Positions 46,508 to 59,139 of a DNA stretch of 64,000 nucleotides are shown piece after piece. Below the pieces are notes generated by a model. That model worked only from the letters and a program-made list of their open reading frames with translations. It was not told where the DNA came from and did no database searches. The stretch covers positions 60,217,501 to 60,281,500 of the forward strand of contig NC_092339.1 in assembly GCF_046630445.1 (NCBI RefSeq), written 5' to 3'. The DNA is from Rutidosis leptorrhynchoides. Taxonomy: Eukaryota > Streptophyta > Magnoliopsida > Asterales > Asteraceae. Position 1 is the first letter of the stretch. The number at the start of each line of letters is the position of its first letter. Made by a program: the position numbers and the translations under genes.

Positions 46508-47145
46508 CTGCAAAACACATTAAACACAAAATTTGTGCATCCAAATATGCATTAGTGTTAGCAAAATAACAAATTAAAACAATTACAATAACATGTTTAA
46601 TCCATATTAAACTTATACTCATTTTCATATTTTTATCAATTCTACACTTTTTCAAATAAGCATATATGAAAATGTTTACAAAGTTCATAAGTATTCAACT
46701 CAAATAACATGTCAAAATAATTATTACTAGCAATTAAACAAGTTTCAAATGGCATTTATATCAAATTAATCAAGTTCATGAATTTTTTACTTAAAAAGTC
46801 CACTTTAATTCTCAAAAATCATGTTTAGGTTCAAAGTTTAGATCATTTAACTACCTAAACATGTTACACTACTTAATTTAGCAATAATTCATGACAAAAA
46901 TCGGCCATAACCTGTTTATATCAAAAATCCCCAAATTGCTCAAGAACACAAACCCTAGATTTCTAAAATTTTTAAAGTTTTTGGCTTCAAATCATGTTAA
47001 ATAGCATCAATCTAGGTTATACATGCATAATATACTAACAATTTAACTCTAATTACACTAGAAATTAACAAAATTAAATTAGGTAAAATAGTTATAATTA
47101 TCACTAAAACTGAGAAATTTAAGAGTTTAGGGGTAAAATTTTTAC
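46508..47145 (-). other. Putative 638-nt intron of env-region ORF (element B)
   Basis: Minus strand GTAAAA...TTTTGCAG. Length, phase and flanks match the 640-nt intron in A. Confidence 0.62.
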
Positions 47146-47175
47146 CTTTTTGCTTCCCCATCTAAAGAAAGGCAT
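47146..47175 (-). CDS. Env-region ORF, putative exon 1 (element B)
   Basis: Ten codons, MPFFRWGSKK, ending AAG|GTAAAA, a consensus donor. Phase 0 joins to AGA of exon 2 at 46507. It is basic like exon 1 of A, but the sequence differs. Confidence 0.62.
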
Positions 47176-47329
47176 GATTATAGCGGATTATTGTGACGAA
47201 TTTCGTTGATTTTGGTTGAAAAATGATGATTTTAGGTGATGTTTGGTGAGAGTTTTTGGTATGTGTGTGTGTTTTTTGTGAAGACAGAACAGCTCGCTGC
47301 TCTTTTTGTTCCTGACCAGCATCTGGCCA

Positions 47330-47410
47330 CCATGCGATCGCATGGCTTACCAGTGCAAACCCCATGCGATCGCATGGGGTGTAATTGTTTTTTTTGTTTT
47401 TTTATATAAA
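47330..47410 (-). promoter_or_regulatory. Pre-env palindrome pair and internal TATA-like box, element B
   Basis: CCATGCGATCGCATGG at 47330-47345 (centre 47337.5) and a perfect 20-bp CCCCATGCGATCGCATGGGG at 47360-47379 (centre 47369.5), 32 bp apart. TTTATATAAA lies at 47401-47410 on the side away from the ORF. Same layout as 24324-24388 in A. Confidence 0.78.
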
Positions 47411-48278
47411 ATCATTTACTTATGAAACAATTAATTAATTTTATAAAATTTGTTTTCTTTTAGAATGAGGGCGTTTCGGATCGTTGTCCTAGTTCGTCCC
47501 TCGACAAAATTTTAAAATTTGTCATTTTAAAGCGATTGTTTTAAAAGCAAAGATTTTTGAGTTTTTTTTTTTTTTTAATGTTTTTGGCATACTTTAATTC
47601 AATAAGATTAAAAATAATGATAATAAAATTTCTCGTCCCGCCCTCGGGTAAAGCAATTTCGGTTCAACGACCTAGTCTTCAACTCACGACGAATTTTATA
47701 AATCAATTTTTAACTTGATGAAGTAAAGTACATTTTTGTTTTTAAATTCACACCAAACTTAAATTTAAAATGCATAAAATTTCATATAAATATTATTAAT
47801 ATTTATATACATTTATTTTACAAACTTTCATTTAAAATATTATAATTATATAATAGTTTTAAAAATTTAAAATAATAATTTAATATTTATATATTAATTT
47901 TAAAAATAAGGTAAAAATACAAATTAAAAATCTTTTTGGTCTTTTATCCCACTTTAATCAATCAAATATTATCAAAAATATACGCCCCTCTTTTGAGTAA
48001 AGTAGTTTCGGCTATTTTACCTAGTTTTACTCCTGATAAATTTTTGAAATATTTTGGATTGATTGATTAAAGATATTTATACCTTAAGAATAAACGGTAA
48101 ATTTCGCAGTGATGTAATAAATTTTTGTATGATATCAATAATTTAGGTTTCGCATACCTAATTTTATTGAATATCAATTTAATACTTTATAGCGAACGAT
48201 TCAGCGTTTATTATCAAAAGGTTAAAAGCAATAAAATAAAAATAAAAACTGTACATACTTACCTATGAGATAGAATTC
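47411..48278 (-). other. Non-coding region between zinc-knuckle ORF and env region, element B
   Basis: AT-rich, collinear with 23500-24320 of A. It includes the three degenerate ACTAGG...CCGAAA blocks near 48030, 47690 and 47500. No gene seen. Confidence 0.6.
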
Positions 48279-48695
48279 TCAGAGACCTGCTTTAACCGAC
48301 TCATAGGAGAGTCGTGTGATTTGGTTTTCCATAGCTACATAAGCGTAACCTCGATTCTTCAATAACTTTTCTTCTAAACATATGAACGGTCCTTCTCTGC
48401 ATAGAGTAACAAATTTGGTATTTGAATAAGTTTGATTGTTCGAACATTTACCTTCGTGTGACCATTTTCCGCATTTATGACATCTTTCAAGATGTCGTGC
48501 TCTTCTTTTTGTTGCGGATTTTGATTTTCCTTTATCAAAATGTGTCTTATGATGATCTTTCCTGAGTTCTCTCCTTACTTCATCCATTTTGCCTCTTATG
48601 AATGATACCAGTTCACTCGGGAAGATGTTATTATTACGTTTAGTAATCATAGCATGTCGTAGTAGACCATGGTTCAGATCAAAGGAATTATTCAT
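48279..48695 (-). CDS. Zinc-knuckle accessory ORF, element B (138 aa, intact)
   Basis: ATG at 48695, stop at 48279, uninterrupted. One CCHC knuckle (CHKCGKWSHEGKC) follows a basic segment (KGKSKSATKRRARHLERC). The N-terminus is MNNSFDLNHGLLRHAMITKR and the C-terminus contains CREGPFICLEEKLLKNRGYA. It is about 91% identical to the broken copy of A. It remains open in an element whose gag and pol are not. It lies ~170 bp beyond the pol stop. Likely nucleic-acid binding; no known family recognised. It could instead be a relic domain of gag-pol. Confidence 0.78.
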   Translation of the reverse strand: MNNSFDLNHGLLRHAMITKRNNNIFPSELVSFIRGKMDEVRRELRKDHHKTHFDKGKSKSATKRRARHLERCHKCGKWSHEGKCSNNQTYSNTKFVTLCREGPFICLEEKLLKNRGYAYVAMENQITRLSYESVKAGL

Positions 48696-48866
48696 CTCGT
48701 AAAACCTAAAAGAAATAAAAATTCAGAATGGAGGGAGAAGACTAGTTCTTTAGGGTTTGCTAGGGAAAGACCATTCGGATTTCATTCTCAGAAACTACAT
48801 GAAAACAGAATATCTAACTCTAACAGAAATAAATATTACCCTTAAAAGATTCGAACCTTCCCACAC

Positions 48867-50087
48867 TTAATTAGATGTGTTGTCGAAATTGTGATTAACT
48901 TCATCTTCAAATTCCATTGGACCATGTATGTAATGTTTAACTCTGTGACCATTAACTTTAAATTCAATCCCATTTGAATTTATTAACTCTATTGTTCCAT
49001 ATGGGAAAACTCTTTTGACTATAAATGGTCCAGACCATCTTGATTTCAATTTTCCAGGAAATAGCTTGAATCGTGAATTGAAAAGAAGAACTCTGTCTCC
49101 TTCTTTAAATTCTTTTGAACTTCTGATTCTTTTATCATGCCATTTCTTCGTTCTTTCTTTATAGATTAACGAATTTTCATATGCTTCATGTCTTAACTCT
49201 TCTAATTCATTTATTTGACTTAATCGTAGACGTCCGGCTTCATGCAAATCAAGATTACATGTCTTCAAAGCCCAAAATGCTTTGTGCTCAATTTCTACTG
49301 GAAGATGAAATGTTTTTCCGTAAACGAGTTTAAAAGGTGTGGTTCCAATTGGAGTTTTGTAGGCTGTTCTAAAAGCCCAGAGTGCATCCTCCAATTTCAT
49401 GGACCATTCCTTTGGATTTGATCCTACAGTATTCTTTAGAATACGTTTTAATGCTCGGTTGGTATTTTCAACTTGTTCACTTGTTTGTGGATGATAAGCG
49501 GTTGAGATTTTATGAGTTACTCCATATCTTTTGAGAACCTTCTCAAGTTGATTATTTCAAAAATGAGTACCTCGATCACTTATTAAAGCTTTCGGTGTTC
49601 CGAACCTTGCAAAAAGACGTTTTAAGAAGTTGAATACAACTCATGCATCGTTAGTTGGGAGAGCATGTGCTTCCGCCCATTTAGATACATAATCAATGGC
49701 AACGAGAATGTAGGGATTATTATGAGATTTTGGAAATGGACCCATAAAGTCAATATCCCAAACTTCAAATACTTCACATACTTGAATGACATTTTGTGGC
49801 ATTTCATCGCGTTGACTTATTTTTCCGGTCCTTTGACAAGCATCACAGGATTTACAGAGAAGGTGTGCATATTTGAAAATTGTAGGCCAATAGAATCCAG
49901 CGTCTTAAACTTTTCTTACTGTAAGTTGAGGCCCATAATGCCCTCCTGTTGGTCCTGTATGACAATGGTTTAAGATTTGAGTAGCTTCATTTCCGAATAC
50001 ACATCGGCGTATTATTCCATCGGGATAATTTTTAAACAAATGTGGATCTTCCCAAAAATAGTGTTTTATATCACTAAAGAATTTCTT
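48867..50087 (-). pseudogene. Integrase of element B
   Basis: The HHCC and catalytic core (50087 down to 49400) are broken by stops and small indels but recognisable, with the Glu codon kept in GQ-or-EQVEN. The C-terminal part is open from 49400 to 48867 ([40 protein letters not shown]). Pol ends at NHNFDNTSN with no second protease, unlike A. Confidence 0.88.
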
Positions 50088-50887
50088 TCATTTTTGGTAC
50101 GACAACCATTTTTCAAGGAATCCACATAGTAAGTAGTTTGCATAGTCTGCAAGCCATGAAATTTCATTATAATCGATCTTCAAAAGATATTCATCAGGAA
50201 AGTTATCTTGTATAGCCGATTCATTTAGAACTTCTAATTCGGGATTTTCAAGACGAGAAAGATGATCAGCGGCGAGATTTTCTGCTCCATTTTTGTCTCG
50301 AATTTCAATATCGAACTCTTGTAAGAGTAAGATCCAATAAATTAATCGTGGTTTAGCATCTTGTTTTGAAAACAGGTATCTAAGAGCAGAATGGTCGGTA
50401 TAGACCACCGTTTTAGCTAGAACGAGATATGAACGAAATTTGTCAAAAGCAAAGACAATAGCAAGGAGTTATTTTTCAGTAGTTGTGTAATTCGTTTGTG
50501 CTTCTTGTAATGTCTTACTAGCGTAATAAATAGGTTGAAATCGTTTTTCAATCCTTTATCCTAAAACGGCTCCCATTGCAAAATCACTTGCATCGCACAT
50601 GAGTTCAAATGGTAGATTCCAATTTGGAGTTATCATGATCGGCGCATTATGAGTTTTTCTTTAAGAATATTAAAAGATTTGATGCATTCATCCGAAAAGA
50701 TGAATGGAGCATCTTTTTCAAGGAGTTTATTCATAGGTGTGGCAATTTTCGAAAAGTCTTTTATGAAACGTCGGTAAAAACCAGCATGCCCTAGAAAACT
50801 CCTAACTCCTCTAACATTGGTGGGATGTGGAAGTTTAGCAATTACATCTACTTTAGCTCTATCAACTTCAATTCCTTCCTTTGAAAT
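50088..50887 (-). pseudogene. RNase H domain of element B
   Basis: Connection and RNase H motifs ([31 protein letters not shown]) with breaks, including TAA at 50888 just upstream and a shifted segment around 50470-50660. Confidence 0.85.
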
Positions 50888-51768
50888 TTAATGACCAAGA
50901 ACGATGCCTTCTTTAACCATGAAATGGCATTTCTCCCAATTAAGTACTAGATTTGATTGTTTGCATCTAATAAGCATTTGTTCAAGATTAACTAGACATG
51001 TTTCAAAAGTATCATCGAAGACTGAAAAGTCATCCATGAAAAATTCCATGCATTCTTCTATCATGTCGTGAAAAATCGCCATCATGCACCTTTGAAAGGT
51101 TGCAGGGGCGTTGCAAAGTCCAAATGGCATGCGTTTGTAAGCAAAAGTACCATAAGGGCATGTGAACGTGGTTTTCTCTTGGTCCTCGGGTGTGATTAGA
51201 ATGTGAAAGTATCCGAAAAAACCGTCAAGAAAACAATAGTAACTGTTTCCGGCTAACCTTTCCAACATTTGATCAATGAAAGGTAAGGGAAAGTGATCTT
51301 TTCTGGTGACATCATTTAATTTTCTATAATCAATACAGACACGCCATCCTGTTACAGTCCTAGTAGGAATAAGCTCATTTTTTTCATTTGTGATGACAGT
51401 CATGCCACCCTTCTTAGGTACGCATTGAACTGGGCTTACCCATGGACTATCACAGATTGAATAAATTAAACCTGCATCGAGCAGTTTAATAATTTGTTTC
51501 TTAACATCATCTTGCATATTAGGATTTAGTCTTCATTGGCGTTGCACATATTTTTATGACCTTCTTCCATAAGGATTTTATGTGTGCAATACGAAGGACT
51601 TATTCCTTTAATGTCATGAATCTTCCATGCAATAGCTGGTTTATGAGCTTTTAGCACAGAAATGAGTTGAGATTTTTCATTTACAGTAAGAGAAGACGAT
51701 ATTATTACATGTAATTCAGATTCACCATGTAAATAAGCATATTCCAAATGGGTTGTAAGTGGCTTTAA
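50888..51768 (-). pseudogene. Reverse transcriptase domain of element B
   Basis: WRVCIDYRKLN, FTCPYGTFAYKRMPFGLCN and catalytic FMDDFSVFD are present. A frameshift near 51530 separates the N-terminal part (EYAYLHGESELHVIISSSL) from the core. TAA 50888 ends the frame. Confidence 0.9.
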
Positions 51769-53061
51769 CTATAATGTCGGTGGTTCTTCTATCGAGGATT
51801 TATATTGATATCTGTCTTCCTCTTTTAGCATTTGAAGTTCTTCTGTTGTTGGTTCGTAATCATTAGCTATGAGTGTAGCTAACATTTCAGCTTCATCAAT
51901 TGGTGCATTTCCTTCTCCTAAAGAACTTTCTCCTGTTCCCTGTAATTCTGGAAATTCTTCTAACAATTCTGTATGTGAATCTATAGTTTGAATATAATAA
52001 CATGTATCATCTGCAGATTGCGGTTGTTGCATAGCTCTATCAACAGAAAAGGTAACACTCTCGTCCTCTATACTTAGGGTCAATTTCTTACCAAACTCGT
52101 CTATTATTGCTTTAGCCGTGTTTAATAATGGTCTTCCTAGTATGAGAGGAACTCGAGAATCTTCTTCCATGTCTAGAATAACAAAATCTACTGGAAATAC
52201 TAAAGTACCAACTTTAACTAGCATGTTTTCCATTATCCCTCTAGGATATTTTACTGATCGATCGGCTAGTTGTATGTTTATTCGTGTTGGTTTCAATTCT
52301 CCAAGGTCTAGTTTAGCGTATAATGAATACGGCATTAAATTTATACTAGCACCTAAGTCTGCCAATGCTTCTATTGAACTAAGACTACCTAGAAAACATG
52401 GAATTGTGAAACTTCCTGGATCAGAGAGTTTTTCTGGTATCTTATTCAACAGTACTGCAGAACAATTAGCATTCATTGTAACAGCCGAGAGTTCTTTCAT
52501 TTTCTTTCTATTTGTGATTAAATCTTTCAGAAATTTAGCATATCTTGGCATTCCTGAAATCACATAAATGAAAGAAAGATTTACATTTATTTGTTTAAAC
52601 ATATCCAGGAATTTGGATTGCTCGACTTCAAGTCTTTCTTTTCTCATTTTACTCGGGTAAGGAAGTGGTGGTTGGTATGGTTTAACATAAGGCTTTGCCT
52701 TAACTGTATTCTCTTTATTAACCTTTTCAACTACCGGTTCTGATTCCTTCTCTTGTTCAGGTTGTGGTGCCTGTGTAGTAGGAATAGCGTCATCAGAAAT
52801 TACAGGCATTTTAGGTGGTTTAAGTGTAATACCACTTTTTGTGGTAATGGCTTTAGCTGTTTCATTCCGGGGGTTAGCATTTGTATCGCTGGGTAGACTC
52901 CCCGGTTTTCTTTCACCTATCAACCTTGCTAGGTTGCTTACTTCTTGTTCCATATTTTGGATAGAAGCTTGTTGATTTCTAAATTCTTGAGCATTTTGTT
53001 CATTGGTTTGTTTCTGAAATGTGAAAAACTGAGTTTGAGATTCAACTAGTTTTGACATCAT
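51769..53061 (-). pseudogene. pro: Gag C-terminus and protease of element B
   Basis: A 430-codon open frame: linker (MMSKLVESQTQFFTFQKQ), MRKERLEVEQSKFLDMF, protease active site ALADLGASINLMPYSLYAKL, and VPLILGRPLLNTAKAIID. It ends at TAG 51769 where A continues. The segment near 52915-52945 is the uninterrupted equivalent of the insertion site of element 2 in C. Confidence 0.9.
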
Positions 53062-54456
53062 CTCTTCTAAATTTGGCTTTTTATCATCGGTTTGTGGTGG
53101 TTTATTTTGAAAAATAGGTCTTTGCTGGTTGTAAGTATTGTTGGATATTTGTTGATTGCTAGGACCTTATTGGTTGTTGTATGGAACATTTCAGTTATAA
53201 TTCTGATTTTGATTGTAGTTTGGTCTTGGCGGTTGATAATTATTCTGATAATTATTTTCAGGCCTTTGGTTTATATATGAAACATTCTCTCTTTGTTCCA
53301 TTGTTTGTTCAATACTGAGACAATCTTTTGTCAAATGTGGTCCTCCACACTACTCACAGCTAATTCGTATTGCATGAATATCCTTAGTCATCTTTTTCAT
53401 TCGTCTCTCGAAAGCATCTATCTTTGCGGAAATGGAATCAAAGTCATGGCTAGAATCGGCTATTGCCGCTTTAGATGATCTAACGATATCTTTTTCTTGA
53501 TGTCACTCGTGTGAGTGGGAAGCAGTGTTATCAATATTTTTTAAGCTTCAGTTGCGGTTTTCTTCATAATAGAACCACCAGCTGCTATGTCGATGTCTTT
53601 TCGTGTAGTAATATCACATCCTTGGTTGTACTATTTGATAAGTGTCTAAACCATGTTGAGGACATCCTCTCAACAACTTTCCGAATCTTGTCCACGCCTC
53701 ATATAAAGTTTCATTTGGCTTTTGTGTGAACGTAACAATTTCTCCTTGAAGTCTCACGGCTTTAGATGCCGGAAAGAATCTTTTAAGAAATTTTTCAACT
53801 AAGACATCCCATGTATCAATCGCCCCTTCAGGTAACGATTCTAACCAATCTTTGGCTTCTCCCTTTAAAGTCCAGGGAAATAACATGAGATAGATCTGTT
53901 CATCCTCAACTTCTCTTATTTTGAATAAAGTACAGATCCTATTAAAGGTTCGATGATGTTCATTTGGATCTTCCTTCGGTGCACCACTAAATTGGCATTG
54001 ATTAGTTACCATGTGTAGGATTTGTCCTTTGATTTCATAATCTGGTGCATTAATGTCTGGTTGAGTAATTGCATGACCTTGGCCAGTGCGTTTAGCTCTC
54101 ATTCGGTCTTCCATACTTAGAGGTTCCAGATTTTCCATGATTGAAATTGTTGAATCTGAATCACTAGAGGATTCTGATTTAATGGTTTCTTCCTCGACAA
54201 TTTCTAGATGAGTAATTTGTGGTTTAGGAGAAATGATTAGTGGTTCAGGATCTCTGAATTGTCCTTGAATATCCTCCGGGTTCTCAATTGTGAGGTTGGG
54301 TTCAAAAAATGGATTATCAGAAATTTGAATTGGAGTACTTGGTTGACTAGATGACGATTCTAAAGAAAAATCAACGGCGACAATGTTGGCTAGATGTCTT
54401 GATCGAGTTACAGGTGGTGAACGTATGAAAGGTGGTGAACGTTTTGCTCGGTGCAT
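53062..54456 (-). pseudogene. gag: Athila gag of element B
   Basis: ATG at 54456 (MHRAKRSPPFIRSPPV). The frame is open to about 53614 through the capsid-type region (LMLFPWTLKGEAKDWLESLP). A short deletion compared with A then shifts the frame. The rest (53062-53613) holds the knuckle, with TAG at 53350-53352 as in A, and the Asn/Gln-rich linker. Confidence 0.9.
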
Positions 54457-55702
54457 TCACTGAATAGCCTATTAGTTATAAAAATAAAAATTATTAAAGT
54501 TATCAAATTAATAGACTTTTCTGATTTTGCCCACGTTTGGAATAGCCAATAGATGCAGCAGGTAGCTAGGACCCTTTAAATCGGAAGCCCACAACTCGCC
54601 ACTAACAAATCCAACTATTACTACGAACCAGAAAATTTTGATGTCTATCAATTTAACTGCTTAAAATAATTTTTCATCGAAATTTAAAGAAGATAAAGAA
54701 AATTCTATGTCCTAAAAACTAGAGCGTCGAGAAATAAGAACGAAAAAGAGCGCGTCGAAAAACGTCGAAAAATAAAAGGTCGAAAAATAAGCGTCGAAAA
54801 ATAATAAAATGCAGCGTCGAAACTTAAAAGTCTAAAAACTAAATATTAAAAGTTGCGTCTAAAGGAGATAAAACTTAAAGGAATTCTATATCCAAAACGG
54901 CAATAACTTAAAAGGCACTAAAATTTCTAAAATATTAAAGCGATAAGCGATGTCGTAAATTTCTAAAGCGTCTAAATCTTAATCTAAAGAAAAAGCACTT
55001 AAAGGATTTTACGGCAAAGCTTAAAAATTTATAAAATAACTACGGTAAAAACTAAGTTTAAACTAATTACGAGCGATAAAAATAAACTACGTACTAAATA
55101 ATAAAAAGATACAAAAATGATAAAATTACTAATTTTTATAAAAATATTATTTTATATTATTATTTTATAAAAGTATTAAGTTTATAATTTAATAAAACTA
55201 ATTAAAACTTAAAAATACAAATTAAATAAAAACTAAACTAAATTATTATTAAAATAAACCCTAATTAGGTAATTAATTAATAATTATTATTATTACGTAA
55301 CCCTAATTCAATGGTCAAAGGTACCAGACCTGTCACATCAACTCATGCGATCGCATGGATTCGGTTTCCAGGCCAAGTAGTTGGGCTGCTACAGTTTCGG
55401 GCCCGAATACTTCTTTTATTTTTTTATTTATTTTTTTAATTTAATTTTCTGTTTTTAATTCATAAAAAAATAATATGTAATAAAAACTTATATAAAAAAA
55501 ATTACTTATTAATCTTAATTTTTAACAAACAAAAAATAAATATATAAACTTTTTAATTTAAATACTTAAAAATATAGAAATAATTTTTTTTTATGTTTTT
55601 ATATTTTTAAATTTATATAATTTTTTACAAAAATGGATTAAAAACTTAATATATTTTTTATAGCGTTTCGCTCGTGTCCCCGGCAGCGGCGCCAAAAATA
55701 CT
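54457..55702 (-). other. Leader and PBS of element B
   Basis: Non-coding, ~1.2 kb. The PBS on the minus strand at 55677-55694 is TGGCGCCGCTGCCGGGGA, a near-perfect tRNA-Asp complement. The single hybrid palindrome is at 55344-55357. Confidence 0.82.
55341..55360 (-). promoter_or_regulatory. Leader palindrome of element B (single, hybrid)
   Basis: ACTCATGCGATCGCATGGAT joins the left flank of the first C palindrome (ACTCATGCG) to the right flank of the second (CATGGATTCGG). The ~32 bp between them is deleted. Confidence 0.82.
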
Positions 55703-55933
55703 TGATGTTATGCGAGGTGTATACGAAATAGTTATATTTTTGTTGCGAAATACTATTAAATACAATACAATTTTACACAAGTTATTTATTTATTTATAGA
55801 GTGGAATATACCTAAACCTTGCTACAACACTATAGGCAGTGTACCTAATCGTAGAGTAGTGTAGTTTTTAGTAAGTCCGGTTCGTTCCGCAGGGAGCTAG
55901 CCAAGTTTAACGCTATATTTTTAAAACTATATT

Positions 55934-55935
<2 letters not shown>

Positions 55936-55990
<55 letters not shown>
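55936..55990. repeat. (TA)n microsatellite
   Basis: About 55 bp, half the length of the homologous tract at 41073-41178. Confidence 0.95.
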
Positions 55991-55991
<1 letters not shown>

Positions 55992-57126
55992 TAGTATTAT
56001 TATTATTATAAAAGTGGGTTTTTACTGTTTAATGAATGGTTTGTCGATTTTATGTCTTAAGTCACAATTAAAACCTAATGTAAAATATTAAAAATAAATA
56101 TAACTTAATTTAAAGCGTAAAGTAAATGACGATAATTAAAAGTGCGATAAATAAAAGTGCAATAATTTAAAGTGCGATAAATAAAATTGCGATAATTAAA
56201 AGTACGATAATTAAAGATGCGATAAGATATAAAATAAATGAATTATGCTTATTTAAATTTCCGTAATCATGATGTTCGACGTGTTGATTTTAATTTACTA
56301 CCATGGGTTAATTGTCTTTTGTCCTGGATTATTCGATATGTCCATACGGTTTTGTCCATAATAGTCCATCAGTCATAAATATAAAGTACGGGGATCTTCG
56401 TCAAATTATCCTTATACCCGAAGTCAAATATTCCAACTAATTGGGGATTCGAACTGTAACAAGGTCTTAATACTTTGTTTAATGAATACACCAGGTTATC
56501 GACTGCGTGTAATCCAAGGTTTTACTACTTTGTTATTAATTACACCAATTACCCTTGAATGTAATCCACCCCTGTTTTAATGAGTCCATTAATTATTAAT
56601 CCATTCCCGTGTCCGGTTAAATGAACAATAATTTGTATTTATAGATATCCCGCCCACCGTACCCGATTAAGCGTATGTGGTTATATATAGATACGTCAAA
56701 TTGTAACCTTTATATTAAATTAACGGGGTATCGTTTAGTTAATATAAAGCCCATTAATAGCCCATAGTCCAATTTCCACAAGTGTCATTCTTTTGTCCAA
56801 ACCCCAATTATGGTACAAAGCCCAATTACCCAATCTTAATATTTAGCCCAACATCACGATTACTTCGGCTTAAATAAGAATAATAATAACTTAGCTACTA
56901 GACATTAATTTAAAAAGGTTGAACATAACTTACAATGGGTATCAATATCGTAGCGTTACACGGACAGAATTTCGGCTTACAAACTTACAACATTCGCTAC
57001 CATAACCTTATTATTATTAAACTTTAATATTAAAATTATAATTAAAATATAAATATAATATATATTTAAGAGAGTGAGAGATAGATAATATATATTGTGT
57101 ATCAAACTCGTCCGAAAAATGCTGAA

Positions 57127-57201
57127 TTTATAGACTTGGTCATGTACAGTGCTCCATGCGATCGCATGGATTCAAAGCCTCCAGGCCATGCGATCGCGTG
57201 G
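57127..57201 (-). promoter_or_regulatory. B LTR promoter: TATA box and two palindromes on a 32-bp grid
   Basis: TATAAA (minus) at 57127-57132 (centre 57129.5), CCATGCGATCGCATGG at 57154-57169 (centre 57161.5), CCATGCGATCGCGTGG at 57186-57201 (centre 57193.5). The intervals are 32 and 32 bp. Confidence 0.88.
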
Positions 57202-57268
57202 CCTCCTTTTCCTGGTCACATATGATTCCAAAACGTGGGCTGCTGCGTATTATTTAATATTTATAATA

Positions 57269-57410
<142 letters not shown>

Positions 57411-57772
57411 TCATGTGCATCATTGACTTGTAATTTTAGCTCCGTTGCGTCGCGCATTAATAGTTGGTTCATGTCCCGATTCCGAATTTTCGAACGTCCT
57501 TGCGTACAATTTAATATCTTGTACTTTGCGTTCCGCGGCTCGTACTTTTGTAATTTTGAGACGTTTCTCATCAATAAATTGAACCACTTGGATTGTACTT
57601 TGTACTTTTTAGCTTTTTGGTCGTTTGCGTCTTCAAATCATCGAATCTGTCTTTTGTCTTCACCTTTTATTATTTAAACGAATATCACTTGTAAATAGAA
57701 CAATAGCAACTAAAAACTTGTCTTTCTTGAAGGATAATGCTATGAAATATGTGTTTGTTTTTAGCATTATCA

Positions 57773-59139
57773 GGGTGATATACCCAACTTCAAGAATATA
57801 TATATATATATGTTTGTAGTTTATCTTATGTACAAAACAGGGTAAAACAGCGCACTTTCAAAGACTGACATTAAGTTCAGCAAAAGCTATTAATTTTGAC
57901 GACAAGACGAAAAACAAATGTGATATAACAACCGCAAGAATGAACAAATGATGTGCACCATTTATCATTCAAACAAAGAACAATATATTTGGAAACTTTG
58001 GTAAATCTTAATCATCTGTTTACGCTAATCACCCTCAATAATTTAAATTGTTACTGATTTCTTGCAAATGAGGGCATTGCAAGATCTTAAGTGTGGGAAG
58101 GGATTAAATTCTTTCGGGTTTTAAACATTTGACTTATACACTTGGTTTAATAGCCACCGATAAATTTTACTAGTAAATCAGTAGTTGTATTAGAATCTAG
58201 TGCTCTCTGATAATAAAGAACATCCCTAGTCTTATATACTGACTACCCACTTCTAGTAAAATTTTTAAAAAATTTCAACTAAATGAACTCAAAATCATGT
58301 TTATACATATTTATGAACAATAAAACTAGGTATTAACACCGAAATTATTGTTACCTCGGAAAGGACATAAATTGAGAAAAAAACCAAAACACTTGAATTC
58401 ATTTAAAATGGAATAGAAGAGAATAAAAAGGCAAAGAAAGAAATATAAAACCCAAGTGTGGAAAAAATTTACCAAGTTATTTAGAACATATATCATATAT
58501 TTTTGTACAAATAATTGAAGATACTTTTGTTTTAGACGAAATTAATCAGTTTTACCCAGTTTATTGTAATATAAATGGAATTTAAAAGGAAGTAAAGTCT
58601 TCCGAAAAAAAAGAAACACGCTTCATGATTTCGGTCAGGAAGTTGTCGTCCAGACCAGTTGTAGAGTCTACGAAAAACATTGAAAAGTTTTCTCGAAAAT
58701 CAGCTGGAAATCCACCGACCTCAGCATCAAACAGGGTTGCCAAGTGGTCAGACTTATCCTAACCATGAGAGGATCTGTCTCGTACAATGGGGGGTACCGT
58801 GCAAATTAGCTTATAAGACTAATGAATCAGATCTCCAGAAAGGATAATCTCCTTAAAAGATTAAAAATCAGCTTTTAAGACTGATATTACTCAATCCTTG
58901 AGATTGACCTTAAAGATTGAGAATTACAAACTCATGAAATTCAATGATATCTAAACTCGAGCTTGAACAAGAAAATATTTTGATCAAATTAAAACCGATT
59001 TTTTTTTTGAAAACCTATTTTCAATGCGTTCATTACCATTGAACGTAAAATCCTAAGAATTCACCAGAATTCATTAGGTCACCTGAACCAAATCGGGTGT
59101 CAACTGTAAGAACGGTGGTTGCATAGCATGGTCGAAGAC
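57773..59139 (+). repeat. Fragment D: Athila 3' non-coding region, plus strand
   Basis: Starts right at the outer end of LTR B and runs plus strand, matching the reverse complement of 43485-44780 in B (for example ATCTTAAGTGTGGGAAGG near 58083). It ends at 59139 where element E begins. No gene seen. Confidence 0.8.

Noticed and set aside
52118-52567. Plus-strand 149-codon ORF opposite the protease of B (and 18327-18761 opposite that of A)
   Set aside because: Antisense shadows of the conserved protease coding frame.
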